Shown piece by piece: positions 1 to 9,098 of a stretch of DNA of 64,000 nt. The translations under genes were made by a program, and so were the position numbers. Source of the DNA: Lysobacter sp. Root690. Its GTDB lineage: Bacteria; Pseudomonadota; Gammaproteobacteria; Xanthomonadales; Xanthomonadaceae. Each line of letters starts with the position of its first letter. The stretch's first letter is position 1. The stretch covers positions 201,392 to 265,391 of the forward strand of contig NZ_LMHM01000018.1 of the NCBI RefSeq assembly GCF_001427785.1, given 5' to 3'. The notes beneath the pieces were generated by a model that saw only the letters and a program-made list of their open reading frames with translations, was not told the origin of the DNA and ran no database searches.

Positions 1-3000
1 CCGGGCCGACGCCCAGGCCGCGGCGGAACAGCAGACCGTTCATGCGCAGCGCATCGTCGCCGCGAAACGCACGATCGGCATGCACCTGGCTCTTCAACGT
101 GGCCGGTAACGGCAACTCGGACAGGTAACGCTGCTGCGCCGGACGCTCGGGCTCCTGGTGTTCGAGGATATGGAAACTCGACAATGCGATCGGGCCGACA
201 TCGCGCGGCTGCAGCGCATCGACCGCGCGCGCCGCATTGGCTTGCGCCGCGGTGACCATCGGATCGGTCGCCGACGCGCCATCACCCTCGGGGTTCTGCA
301 CGCTGAGCACGCGGAAGCGCAACAACCGGCCGGCGCGCGCGGGGAACTCGATTCGCTGCGGTTCCTGCTTGAGCTGCAGATGACCACGCGCGATCGGTTC
401 GCCCCATTCGCCGTTGCTGTCGCCCAGGTACACCTCGTAGTCGCGGACCTGACCGTGCTTCCAGTTCTTGTCGTTGCGCGGCGCGATTTCGATGCCGTCG
501 ATCAACTTGCGTTCGCCGAATCCGATCGACCATTCGTGCGCGCCGGTACGCACGGCCTGATTACGCACGCTGCGGAACCACGTCGCGGGATCGTCGTCGA
601 ACGCATTTTCCAGCGCATGCCCGGGTTCTTCGGCCGGACGATTGACCACCAGCAGACTGTCCGCCGGCAACGCGCGGCCGAGCGCCGGCGCGGCCGGGAA
701 CGCATCGTCGCCGGGCGCCGCGGCGATGGCGATATCGAGCGCGAACTGCAGCGGCTTGCGAATATCGACCGCGGCGGTACGCACATGCACGCTGCCCTTG
801 CGTTCGGCTGGATCGAAATACCAACCTTCGCTCGCCGCCTGCAACGCGGCGGCATCAGCCAGCTTCGGCAGCGCGCGGCCGTCGACCGACACCGCGCGCG
901 GCGCCTGCCGGCTGAGCACGCGCAAGCCGTAGCGACGTTGCGGCAGCTGGCCCTGGTACTGACCCTGCACCGCGTCGATCCGCACACTGACCGGGCCACT
1001 GCCCTGCGCCGGCGCGTTCATGCGCACTTGCTGAGTGCTTGACTCGCCCTGCTCGTAACGACGCGTGTTGCCATCGTCTTCGTACATCGTGTACTGCGAA
1101 TCGCCCTGCGGGTATAGGTCGAAAGTGATTTCGTCGAGCGGCTTTTCGCCGTCGAACAGCATCGCCGGATGCATCGGCACGATCGCGCCGGCGCGGACGA
1201 ACAACGGCAGCGTGGCGAGGTCAACCTGGCGGTCGAGTTCGCGACCGGCGGCGCCGGCCTGCACGCTGCGCCCGTCCCAGTAATCGATCCAGCGGCCGGC
1301 CGGCAGATGGATACCGCGCCGCCAGCCACGGCTCGCGGCCTGACTGCGGTACACCGGCGCCACCAGCAGATCGCGACCGAGCAGGAACTGATACTTGTAG
1401 GCCTCGTCGCGCGCATGCGGATCTTGCGGGTAATCCCACATCAACCCGCGCACCGGCGGCGCGCCGGTCTGCGCGGCGTCGTGGGTGAGGCCGTACATGT
1501 ACGGCGTCAGCCGCATCTTCAATTTCAGATAATCGCGATTGATGCTGCGGTACGGCTCGTCGAACCACCACGGATGCTTGCGCGCGTTCGACGACCAACC
1601 CGACATGCCCATGAGTACCGGCGTGAACGCCTTCCACTGCAGATCGCGGGTATAGGTTTCGGCGCTGCCACCGAAGATCGCATCGACGTCGCCGGTGGCG
1701 TAAGCCATGCCCGACAGGCCCGAACCGATCAGGGTCGGCACATGCCAGCGGATATAATCCCAGCTCGCGCTCTGATCGCCGGTCCAGGCCACTGCATACC
1801 GCTGGATGCCGGCCCAGCCCATCACTGTCCACAGGAACGGGCGCGAATCGGAGTTGTGCAGGATGCCGTTGAACGCCGATTGATTGGCGTCCATTGCGAA
1901 CTGGTAGCCCTTGCCGGTCCAGGCCACGTCGAGCTTCTGCACCCGGCTGCCGGCGGTGCCGACTTCCCAGGCGATCTTGTCGACGCCGTTCTCGGTCCAC
2001 AGGCCAGTGCGGAAGCCGTATTTCGCCAGCCCCTTCACCGTCTCGGGCAATTGTTTGTAACCGCAGCCGTAACCGTCGTTGGGCAGGATCCAGCCGCCGG
2101 GCATGTCGTGTTCGCGGTACTGGCGCGCGACGCTCTCGACTACATCGATCGTGGTGCCGGTCGGACCGTCGCGCCAGCCTTCGGGCACGGTGCCGGGTTT
2201 CTTGCCGTTGTCGCCGTCGTTGTAGCAATCGGCGTCGCCGTACGACAGCGCCCAGCGCGGCAACAGGCCGGGACGGCCAGTCAGTTGTGTGTAACGTTCG
2301 AGCAGGCGCGGCAGTTCGCCGACGAAGTAATAGGCGTCGAAGCGATCTTCGCGATGCAACAACGTGGATTGATCGGGCTGGCGCAGATCGTAACTGCCGT
2401 CGCTCCAGGTGTTGCGCAACATGCCCCAGCCGCGCGAGCTCAGCAGCATCGGCGCCGGGCTCGGGCGATCGCCTTCTTCCCAACCGCCGGAATACGACAC
2501 GTCCAGTTCGCGGCCTTTGAATTGGTAACGGCCGTTCTGCTGGCCTCCGCCGTAGAACGCTTCGTCGGCCTGCGACGACAGCACTTGCACGCTCTGGGTC
2601 GCATCGAGATCCAGCGGTTGCAGTTCCTGCCACAGCGAGGTGCGGCGCTCGCCGTCGATACGTTCCAGCCGCAGCTTCAACGGTTGCCGCTGCACGTGCA
2701 GCACCAGCGCGCCGGTGCGCACGCGCACTTCGGCGGCGTCTTCCTCGAGCGTGGCGTCAACCTTGGCCGCCGTTTGCGGCAGCGGCAGCACGATCGGCGC
2801 GGCCTTGTCGCCGGCCGGGGTCAACTTGCCGCTACGTCCGGCCTGCACCCGCACGATGTCGTCGGCCAGCACCTCGATGCGCAGCACGCTGCCGGTGTCG
2901 GTGCTCAGTTCCCAGCCCGGCGTCGCGCCGGCATCGGCGCGGACCGCGTGCAGATTGCCGACCGGCTCGGCCGCAACCGGCAGCGCCGACAGCAACAGCG

Positions 3001-3067
3001 CGGCCGGGATCGTGATCGAGAGCATCGTTCTCGACAAACTCGCGATCGGCGGACACGGACGACGCAT
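1..3067 (-). CDS. GH31 family glycosidase with discoidin and NPCBM domains, C-terminus beyond window; candidate alpha-N-acetylgalactosaminidase
   Basis: The reading frame is open from an ATG at 3067 (AAGGTG ribosome site about 9 bases upstream) to the window edge, about 1,022 residues. A signal peptide follows (hydrophobic ITIPAALLLSALPVAA; M15 is an alternative start). The middle is a GH31 TIM barrel: the QFAMDANQSAF and GLSGMAYATGDVDAIFGG segments match the family, and D380 (in KLDVAWTGKGY) and D431 (in VAWTGDQSASWDY) sit where the nucleophile and acid/base are expected. A DUF5110-like beta domain, an F5/8-type-C (CBM32-like) domain (about 805-920) and the start of an NPCBM domain (from about 965) follow. 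Divergent orientation to the agaS-agaK-agaZ-agaR-agaA genes suggests it releases alpha-linked GalNAc, an activity known for one GH31 subfamily. Family call is strong; substrate is inferred, and alpha-galactosidase or alpha-glucosidase activity remains possible. Confidence 0.85.
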   Translation of the reverse strand, partial: MRRPCPPIASLSRTMLSITIPAALLLSALPVAAEPVGNLHAVRADAGATPGWELSTDTGSVLRIEVLADDIVRVQAGRSGKLTPAGDKAAPIVLPLPQTAAKVDATLEEDAAEVRVRTGALVLHVQRQPLKLRLERIDGERRTSLWQELQPLDLDATQSVQVLSSQADEAFYGGGQQNGRYQFKGRELDVSYSGGWEEGDRPSPAPMLLSSRGWGMLRNTWSDGSYDLRQPDQSTLLHREDRFDAYYFVGELPRLLERYTQLTGRPGLLPRWALSYGDADCYNDGDNGKKPGTVPEGWRDGPTGTTIDVVESVARQYREHDMPGGWILPNDGYGCGYKQLPETVKGLAKYGFRTGLWTENGVDKIAWEVGTAGSRVQKLDVAWTGKGYQFAMDANQSAFNGILHNSDSRPFLWTVMGWAGIQRYAVAWTGDQSASWDYIRWHVPTLIGSGLSGMAYATGDVDAIFGGSAETYTRDLQWKAFTPVLMGMSGWSSNARKHPWWFDEPYRSINRDYLKLKMRLTPYMYGLTHDAAQTGAPPVRGLMWDYPQDPHARDEAYKYQFLLGRDLLVAPVYRSQAASRGWRRGIHLPAGRWIDYWDGRSVQAGAAGRELDRQVDLATLPLFVRAGAIVPMHPAMLFDGEKPLDEITFDLYPQGDSQYTMYEDDGNTRRYEQGESSTQQVRMNAPAQGSGPVSVRIDAVQGQYQGQLPQRRYGLRVLSRQAPRAVSVDGRALPKLADAAALQAASEGWYFDPAERKGSVHVRTAAVDIRKPLQFALDIAIAAAPGDDAFPAAPALGRALPADSLLVVNRPAEEPGHALENAFDDDPATWFRSVRNQAVRTGAHEWSIGFGERKLIDGIEIAPRNDKNWKHGQVRDYEVYLGDSNGEWGEPIARGHLQLKQEPQRIEFPARAGRLLRFRVLSVQNPEGDGASATDPMVTAAQANAARAVDALQPRDVGPIALSSFHILEHQEPERPAQQRYLSELPLPATLKSQVHADRAFRGDDALRMNGLLFRRGLGVGP

Positions 3068-3143
3068 GCGGAATTTCACCTTGCCCCCAAGGAGCCCGCT
3101 CGGCGGGCATACGAAACCTGTTGCGGCCGACTCTAGGGCAGTG

Positions 3144-3364
3144 ATTCGAAAGCTGTCAATGAATTGAAAGAAAAAAGGAAGAATTTATCGGGCAAAACGA
3201 AAGATTGTGCAATGCAATACTTTCTAAACATGGCAAAAATCCCTGTTAAGCACGCAACGAAAGCTTATCCAAGTCGATCTTTCGTTTTTTCCGAGCCGGT
3301 GCTGAGAATAAGCTCGTTCGGCCAATTTCTTTTGTTTTACTTTCGATAATTGACATTCCGAAAG
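3144..3364. promoter_or_regulatory. Divergent GH31/agaS promoter with CTTTC/GAAAG array (putative AgaR sites)
   Basis: The 335-base gap between the GH31 gene and agaS is strikingly AT-rich for this genome and holds no gene. GAAAG occurs at 3148, 3166, 3199, 3259 and 3360, and CTTTC at 3220, 3279 and 3340. E. coli AgaR, a DeoR-family regulator, is known to recognise TTTC-rich elements of this kind, and a DeoR-family gene lies in the adjoining operon. A TTGACA hexamer is at 3350-3355. Operator function is inferred. Confidence 0.6.
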
Positions 3365-3402
3365 AAAACGCAGATCGTCACCGCGCTCAACAGGGATTCT
3401 CC

Positions 3403-4557
3403 ATGGACCTCACCCCGCTCCCCGACTCGACCGCCTGGCAGCGCCTGGGCGGAGCCGATACCGCCGCCGAAATCGCCCAGCAACCGGCTTTATGGGACGA
3501 AATGGCCGGCGATCTGGCGCAGGTGCAAGAACGCGTGCAAGCCTTTCTCGGCGACTGCCTCGACGACCCGCGCCAGCGCGTGCTGTTCACCGGCGCCGGC
3601 AGTTCGGGCTTCATCGCCGATCTCGTCGCCGACAGCATCAACGCGCAATGGCCGGCCGAAGTGCGCGCGCTGCACACCACCAACCTGCTGACCCATCCGG
3701 CGCTGTACCTGCAGCGCGACCGCCCGACCCTGCTGGTGTCGTTCGGCCGCAGCGGCTCCAGCCCGGAAAGCGTGGCCGCGGTCGAACTGGTGCGCGCGCA
3801 GGTCGAGCACGCGCGCTTTCTCGACATCACCTGCAATCCCGACGGCGAACTCGCGCGCCGCGGCGCCGGCCGCGACGACACCTGCACCGTGCTGATGCCG
3901 GCGGCGAGTTGCGACCGCGCCTTCGCCATGACCAGCAGCCTGAGCTGCATGCTGTTGACCGCGCTCAGCGTGTTCGACCGCGCGCCGTGGCCGCGGCGGA
4001 TCGAACGCCTGCAACAACTGGCCGCGCTCGCGCGCGAAGGCCTCGCGCAGTGGGACGCACCGGTCGCGGCCTTGGCCCAGCGGCCGTTCAACCGTGTGAT
4101 CTATCTGGCCAGCGGCCCACTGGAAGCCTTGGCGCGCGAAGCCGCGCTGAAGGTGCTCGAACTCACCGCCGGCCGCGTTCTGGCGTTGGCCAATACGCCG
4201 CTGGGGTTTCGTCACGGGCCCAAGTCCACGCTCGACGATCAAACCTTGGTGGTGGTGATGCGCAGCAACCACGCGCTCGCACGCCGTTACGAACACGATC
4301 TGCTCGACGAGCTGCGCCGCGACGGCGTGGCCGGACAGGTGCTGTCGATCGGCCCGCACGCCGATATCGGTGGCGACGACGACCACAGCCTGCACGTGCC
4401 AGCGCTGGAGGACACGTGGCTGGCGCCGGTGTGGCTGACCTTCGCGCAGATGTACGCGCTGCAACGTTCGGCCGCGCTCGGCCTGACTCCCGACAATCCC
4501 TTCCCGGACGGCACCGTCAACCGGGTGGTCAAGGGCGTCACCATCCACCATGGCTGA
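3403..4557 (+). CDS. agaS: AgaS-type sugar isomerase: galactosamine-6-phosphate deaminase/isomerase
   Basis: The protein has 384 residues, the usual AgaS length. It contains two SIS (sugar isomerase) domains: the first has the phosphosugar loop FTGAGSSGFIAD (about residues 65-76), and the second begins near YLASGPLEALAREAALKVLELT with the GPKST loop further on. AgaS converts D-galactosamine-6-phosphate to D-tagatose-6-phosphate and ammonia in the cytoplasm. It is the first gene of the aga operon and overlaps the kinase gene by 8 bases. NagB-like or GlmS-isomerase roles are less likely because no glutaminase domain is present and aga genes surround it. Confidence 0.88.
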   Translation: MDLTPLPDSTAWQRLGGADTAAEIAQQPALWDEMAGDLAQVQERVQAFLGDCLDDPRQRVLFTGAGSSGFIADLVADSINAQWPAEVRALHTTNLLTHPALYLQRDRPTLLVSFGRSGSSPESVAAVELVRAQVEHARFLDITCNPDGELARRGAGRDDTCTVLMPAASCDRAFAMTSSLSCMLLTALSVFDRAPWPRRIERLQQLAALAREGLAQWDAPVAALAQRPFNRVIYLASGPLEALAREAALKVLELTAGRVLALANTPLGFRHGPKSTLDDQTLVVVMRSNHALARRYEHDLLDELRRDGVAGQVLSIGPHADIGGDDDHSLHVPALEDTWLAPVWLTFAQMYALQRSAALGLTPDNPFPDGTVNRVVKGVTIHHG

Positions 4558-5491
4558 CGCCGCCGCTCCCGCGATCCGCTACGGCATCGACATCGGCGGC
4601 ACCAAGATCGAATTGGTCGCCTGCGATGCCGCGCTGGAAGTGCGCCATCGTCGGCGCATCGCCACGCCGCAGGGCAAATACCCGGCGTTCCTGACAGCGC
4701 TCGAAGCGCTGGTCGCCGCGGCCGACGCCGAACTCGGACTCGCCGATACCGCGATCGGCATCGCCCTGCCCGGCGTGCGCGACCCGCGCAGCGGCCGTCA
4801 GCTCAGCGCCAACGTGCCGGCCTTGACCGGCCGCACCGTCGCCGCCGACTTGCAGTCGCGACTGCAACGACCGCTGCACTTCGGCAACGATCTGCAATGC
4901 TTCGCGCTGTCCGAAGCGCATGGCGGCGCTGCCGAAGGGTATCCGAGCATGTTCGGCGCGATCCTCGGCACCGGCGCGGGCGGCGGTTATTGCCTGCACG
5001 GTCGATTGGTGACCGGCTTCAACGGCCTGGCCGGCGAATGGGGCCACTGGAGCGTGCCGGGGCAACTGCTGCAACGCTATGCGCTGCCGGTGCTGGACTG
5101 CGCCTGCGGTTTGCGCGGCTGCGTCGAGCGCTATGTCTCGGGCAGCGGCCTGGTCGCGCTGCACCGTCATTTCGGCGGCGAAGCGGACGACGCCGCCGCC
5201 GTGCTCGCCCTGGCCGACGCGGGCGATGTGCGCGCGCGCGAGGTGATGGCGATCCATCTGGATCTGCTCGGCCACAGTCTGGCCAAGCTGGTGCTGGTGC
5301 TGGATCCGCACGTGATCGTGCTCGGCGGCGGTCTGTCGCAACACGCACCGCTGTACGGCGTGTTGCCGGCGGCGGTCGCCGCGCATCTGTTCGATGGCGT
5401 GCAGGTACCGCCGATCGTGCCGCCGCGCTTCGGCGGCGCCGGCGGCGCGCGCGGCGCCGCGTTGCTGGCGTGGGCGCCGGCCTTGTCCTGA
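4550..5491 (+). CDS. ROK-family N-acetylhexosamine kinase (GalNAc kinase role inferred)
   Basis: This 313-residue ROK protein begins with the phosphate-binding motif YGIDIGGTKIEL and carries the ROK zinc signature CACGLRGCVE at about residues 184-193. The second glycine motif GTGAGGGYCLHGRLVTG and the EWGH segment are also present. Members phosphorylate glucose, GlcNAc, ManNAc or fructose. In this operon the likely substrate is GalNAc entering through a non-PTS permease, giving GalNAc-6-phosphate for the downstream deacetylase. No PTS components are visible, so a kinase is needed. Translation is probably coupled to agaS through the 8-base overlap. Substrate specificity cannot be read from sequence. 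Confidence 0.82.
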   Translation: MADAAAPAIRYGIDIGGTKIELVACDAALEVRHRRRIATPQGKYPAFLTALEALVAAADAELGLADTAIGIALPGVRDPRSGRQLSANVPALTGRTVAADLQSRLQRPLHFGNDLQCFALSEAHGGAAEGYPSMFGAILGTGAGGGYCLHGRLVTGFNGLAGEWGHWSVPGQLLQRYALPVLDCACGLRGCVERYVSGSGLVALHRHFGGEADDAAAVLALADAGDVRAREVMAIHLDLLGHSLAKLVLVLDPHVIVLGGGLSQHAPLYGVLPAAVAAHLFDGVQVPPIVPPRFGGAGGARGAALLAWAPALS

Positions 5492-5539
5492 GTTTCCCGG
5501 CTCGTACCGAGTCGTCCTGAATCGCGTTGGAGTTTCGCC

Positions 5540-6868
5540 ATGTCGTCCGTGCAATCGCTGATCGCCTCCCACCGCCAGGGCCGCAACGTCGGCCTGTACA
5601 GCGTGTGCTGCAGCAACGAACTGGTGCTGCGCGCCGCGATGGAGGTGGCCCGCCGTCATGACACTTTGCTGCTGATCGAAGCGACCTCCAACCAGGTCGA
5701 CCAGTTCGGCGGCTACACCGGCATGACCCCGCCGCAGTACCGCGACTACGTGCTGACCTTGGCGCGCGAAGAAAACTTCCCGGCCGATCGGCTGGTGCTC
5801 GGCGGCGATCACCTCGGCCCCAACGCCTGGCAGAAGCAGCCGGCCGAAGAAGCCATGGCGCATGCGCGGGTGCTGATCGAAGCTTATGTGGCCGCCGGTT
5901 TCCACAAGATCCATCTGGATTGCAGCATGTCCTGCGCCGACGATCCCACCCCGCTGCCCGACGCGACCGTCGCCGCGCGTTCGGCCGAACTGGCGCGCAT
6001 CGCCGAACGCACCGCCGCCGCGCACGGCCTGCCGCCGCCGGTGTACGTGATCGGCACCGAAGTGCCGATCCCCGGCGGCGAAGCCTCGCTGGCCGGCGGC
6101 CTCGCGGTGACCACGCCGCAAGCCGCCGAACAGACCCTGACGATCCACCGCGACGCCTTCGCCGCGCCCGACCTGGCGTCGGCGTGGGAACGCGTGATCG
6201 CGATGGTGGTGCAGCCGGGCGTCGACTTCGACCACAGCAGCGTGCACGACTACGATCCGCTCGCGGCGCGGGCCCTGGCCGATTTTCTCGAACGCCAGCC
6301 GCGCATCGTGTTCGAAGCGCACTCCACCGATTACCAGCGCGAGGACGGCCTGCACGCGCTGGTGCGCGATCACTTCGCCATCCTCAAGGTCGGCCCGGCC
6401 GCGACCTTCGCCTATCGCGAGGCGCTGTTCGCGCTGGCCGCGATCGAAGCCGAACTGCTGCCGCCGGAGCAACGCTCGAACCTGCCGCGGGTGCTCGAAC
6501 AATGCATGCTCGACAACCCGCGCCACTGGCAGCAGCACTACCACGGCGACGAGCACGAACTGCATCTGCTGCGCCTGTACGCGCTCAGCGACCGCTGCCG
6601 CTACTACTGGGGCGAACCGGCCCTGGTCGCCGCGGTGCAGCGCCTGTTCGACAATCTGCGCGCGCATGCGCCGCCGCTGTTCCTGCTGAGCCAGCACCTG
6701 CCCGAGCAATACCGCGCGGTGCGCGCCGGCACCCTGGCCAACACACCCGAGGCGCTGGTGCGTCATCGCATCGGCCTGTGCCTGGACGAATACGCCCGCG
6801 CCTGCTCGGCGAACACGGCCGGTGAGCGCGGTGCCGGTGAACGCGCCGCCGCCGCGGCGAACGGCTAA
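5540..6868 (+). CDS. agaZ: Tagatose-bisphosphate aldolase non-catalytic subunit family (GatZ/KbaZ/AgaZ)
   Basis: The 442-residue protein matches the GatZ/KbaZ family over its length: IASHRQGRNVGLYSVCCSNE at the start, LLIEATSNQVDQFGGYTGM, GGDHLGPN, DCSMSCADDP and YVIGTEVPIPGGE. In E. coli these proteins support a separate catalytic aldolase subunit (GatY/KbaY) that splits tagatose-1,6-bisphosphate. No GatY/KbaY gene and no obvious tagatose-6-phosphate kinase is in this cluster, so either they are encoded elsewhere or the Z protein does more here than in E. coli. It follows the kinase gene after 48 bases. The C-terminal 20 residues are a low-complexity Gly/Ala/Arg tail. Confidence 0.88.
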   Translation: MSSVQSLIASHRQGRNVGLYSVCCSNELVLRAAMEVARRHDTLLLIEATSNQVDQFGGYTGMTPPQYRDYVLTLAREENFPADRLVLGGDHLGPNAWQKQPAEEAMAHARVLIEAYVAAGFHKIHLDCSMSCADDPTPLPDATVAARSAELARIAERTAAAHGLPPPVYVIGTEVPIPGGEASLAGGLAVTTPQAAEQTLTIHRDAFAAPDLASAWERVIAMVVQPGVDFDHSSVHDYDPLAARALADFLERQPRIVFEAHSTDYQREDGLHALVRDHFAILKVGPAATFAYREALFALAAIEAELLPPEQRSNLPRVLEQCMLDNPRHWQQHYHGDEHELHLLRLYALSDRCRYYWGEPALVAAVQRLFDNLRAHAPPLFLLSQHLPEQYRAVRAGTLANTPEALVRHRIGLCLDEYARACSANTAGERGAGERAAAAANG

Positions 6869-6895
6869 TCTTCGACCTTCAGCGCTTCGACTTTC

Positions 6896-7693
6896 ATGGC
6901 GGACCCACCGATGGCCATTCGCAACACCCGCGCCCGCCGGCAACAGATCCTGCAATGCCTGATCGAACTCGGCTCGGTGCAGGTGGCCGAGCTGGTCGAG
7001 CGCTTCGGCGTGTCGGCGGTGACCATCCGCGCCGACCTGAGCCATATCGAATCGCAGGGCCTGGCCACCCGCACCCACGGCGGCGCCGCGCTGGTGCGCA
7101 CGCCGCCGCAGGAACAGGACATCCACGAGAAGGACGCGCTGAACCTGCCGCTGAAAGAGCGCATCGGCGCGCGCGCCGCGCAACTGGTGCAGGCCGGCGA
7201 CAACATCATCATCGACTCGGGTTCCACCACCATGACCCTGGCACGCCATCTGCGCGGCCATCGCGACGTCACGGTGATGACCAACGGCCTCAACATCGCC
7301 TGGGAACTCGCCAACGCGCCCGGCGTCGACGTGCTGCTCAGCGGCGGCGTGCTGCGCAAGCAATCGCTGTCGCTGCAGGGCAGCCAGGCCGAGGCCAGCC
7401 TCAATGCCTACAGCTTCGACACCTTGTTTCTCGGCGTGGACGGCCTGGACCTGCAGTTCGGCCTGACCACCCACGACGAGGCCGAGGCGCGCCTCAACCA
7501 TCGCATGGTCGAACACGCGCGCCGAATCGTGGTGCTGACCGACGCATCGAAATTCGGCCGGGTCAGCCTGCACCGCATCGCCCGCCTCGATCAGATCCAC
7601 GCCATCATCACCGACGCCGGCATCGACGAGCGCTATCGCGAAGGCCTGCAGCAACTGGGCATCGAAGTGATCATCGCCGAGGCGACGCCGTGA
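6896..7693 (+). CDS. agaR: DeoR-family transcriptional regulator, AgaR-like
   Basis: This 265-residue DeoR-family protein has an N-terminal winged helix-turn-helix (RRQQILQCLIELGSVQVAEL, then VSAVTIRADLSHIE) and a C-terminal DeoRC sensor domain with the typical IIIDSGSTTMTLARHL and LFLGVDGLD motifs. This fold binds phosphosugar ligands. Its place between agaZ and the deacetylase gene makes it the likely repressor of the aga operon, releasing on a GalNAc-pathway intermediate. The CTTTC-rich promoter at 3144-3364 fits its expected sites. The start at 6896 is uncertain; ATG at 6911 (residue 6) is equally possible since neither has a strong ribosome site. Confidence 0.85.
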   Translation: MADPPMAIRNTRARRQQILQCLIELGSVQVAELVERFGVSAVTIRADLSHIESQGLATRTHGGAALVRTPPQEQDIHEKDALNLPLKERIGARAAQLVQAGDNIIIDSGSTTMTLARHLRGHRDVTVMTNGLNIAWELANAPGVDVLLSGGVLRKQSLSLQGSQAEASLNAYSFDTLFLGVDGLDLQFGLTTHDEAEARLNHRMVEHARRIVVLTDASKFGRVSLHRIARLDQIHAIITDAGIDERYREGLQQLGIEVIIAEATP

Positions 7694-8814
7694 CCGAATT
7701 GCATCACCTGCAAGGCCGGATCCTGACGTCAGAGGGTTGGCGCGTCGGCCGCATCGGCTTCGACCGCCAGATCCGCACCATCGAAGAGCGCGCGCTCGAA
7801 GCGCGCGCGTTCGAAAGCGGCGGCGACGAATTCATCATCCTGCCCGGCTTCATCGACCTGCACGTACACGGCGCCGCCGGCGTCGACCTGATGCAGGGCG
7901 GCGACGCCGCGCGCACCGTCGCGCGCGCGCACGTGCGTTACGGCACCACCGCCCTGCTCGGCACCACCATGACCGCGGCGGAACCCGATATCGTGCACGC
8001 GCTGCGCGGCCTCGCCACCGCCATCGCCGAACCCGATCCAAATGCCGCGCGCGTGCTCGGCGTGCATCTGGAAGGACCGTTCATCAGCCCGCAGCGTCTC
8101 GGCGCGCAACCGCCGCTGACGGTGGAAGCCACCCTGGAATCGGTGCAACGCCTGCATGCGATGGCGCCGATCAAGGTGTTGACCTTGGCGCCGGAGATCG
8201 GCTCGCACACCGAGTTGATTCCGCAATTGAGCGCTATGGGCATCCGCGTCCAGATCGGCCACAGCGCCGGCAGTTACGAAGACGGCGTCGCCGCGCTGCG
8301 CGCCGGCGCGGTCGGCTTCACCCATCTGTTCAACGGCATGACCGGCGTCGACCACTACAAACCCGGCATCGCCGCGGCCGCGCTGGCCCATGCCGAATAC
8401 GCCGAGCTGATTCCCGATCTGCAGCATGTGCATCCCGGCGCGATCCGCCTTGCCGTGCGCGCCATTCCGCGCCTGTACGCGGTCACCGACGCGACCGCCG
8501 CGACCGGCATGCCCGACGGCGAATACGCGCTGGGTTCGCAGCGCGTGCACAAATGCCTCGGCTGCGTGCGCCTGGCCAGCGGTTCGCTGGCCGGCAGCGC
8601 GCTGACCATGGATCAGGCGCTGCGCAATCTGGTCGAGGTCGGCCTGGATCTCGCCGACGCCGCGCATCGCGTCTCCACCTTCCCGGCCGATTACCTGGGC
8701 CTGTCCGACCGCGGCCGCATCGCGCCCGGCGCCTGCGCCGATTTCGTGGTGTTGGACGCGCAGTTGCGCATCGTCGAGGTATATGTCGCCGGGCGCGCGA
8801 TCGCATTGTCCTGA
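7690..8814 (+). CDS. agaA: N-acetylgalactosamine-6-phosphate deacetylase (NagA/AgaA family)
   Basis: The gene starts at GTG 7690, overlapping the agaR stop by 4 bases (GTGA), and encodes 374 residues. It is a NagA-type amidohydrolase: the metal-binding LPGFIDLHVHG motif near residue 55, the HLEGPFISPQR motif with its conserved Glu near residue 128, IGHSAGSYEDG, FTHLFNGMTG, and the catalytic Asp in AVTDATAATGM. It removes acetate from an N-acetylhexosamine-6-phosphate. The operon context favours GalNAc-6-phosphate over GlcNAc-6-phosphate, but NagA and AgaA cannot be separated from sequence by eye. Confidence 0.85.
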   Translation: MTELHHLQGRILTSEGWRVGRIGFDRQIRTIEERALEARAFESGGDEFIILPGFIDLHVHGAAGVDLMQGGDAARTVARAHVRYGTTALLGTTMTAAEPDIVHALRGLATAIAEPDPNAARVLGVHLEGPFISPQRLGAQPPLTVEATLESVQRLHAMAPIKVLTLAPEIGSHTELIPQLSAMGIRVQIGHSAGSYEDGVAALRAGAVGFTHLFNGMTGVDHYKPGIAAAALAHAEYAELIPDLQHVHPGAIRLAVRAIPRLYAVTDATAATGMPDGEYALGSQRVHKCLGCVRLASGSLAGSALTMDQALRNLVEVGLDLADAAHRVSTFPADYLGLSDRGRIAPGACADFVVLDAQLRIVEVYVAGRAIALS

Positions 8815-8942
8815 TATCCGCCGCGGGCGCGCCGGCAGACGCGCCAGACACGCCAAGCGATCCACAGAACAGCGACAGTTTCCGTGCCTTTGCGGTGCAA
8901 GTTCGCGCCGACAAAGCCACTTGGCACATGCCACTCGCCCGC

Positions 8943-8966
8943 GTTCGAGTTCTAGTTCGAGTTCGA
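8943..8966. repeat. Short tandem hexamer repeat, GTTCGA x4
   Basis: Four tandem copies of GTTCGA (the second is GTTCTA) lie in the 284-base gap between the deacetylase gene and the beta-barrel gene. The copy number may vary between strains by slippage. Confidence 0.7.
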
Positions 8967-9098
8967 GTGATTCGGGCCCGGAACGTGTCGCCGCGCGCAC
9001 ACGACCTCGCGCCGCGCAGGTTTCGCAGACTTGATCGCAGTAAAATCGGGCACAAGCCGCTAAAATTTTCCGCTTTCGCAATAACCGGGGAAAATCTA

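Noticed and set aside
1169..3136. Long plus-strand open frame opposite the GH31 gene
   Set aside because: It is a GC-skew shadow: Arg/His/Ala-rich with no domain, while the minus frame encodes clear GH31 motifs and a signal peptide.
4538..7654. 1,038-codon minus-strand open frame opposite the aga genes
   Set aside because: Low-complexity His/Gln/Ala/Arg composition with no motifs; the plus-strand genes in this stretch are well-supported families.
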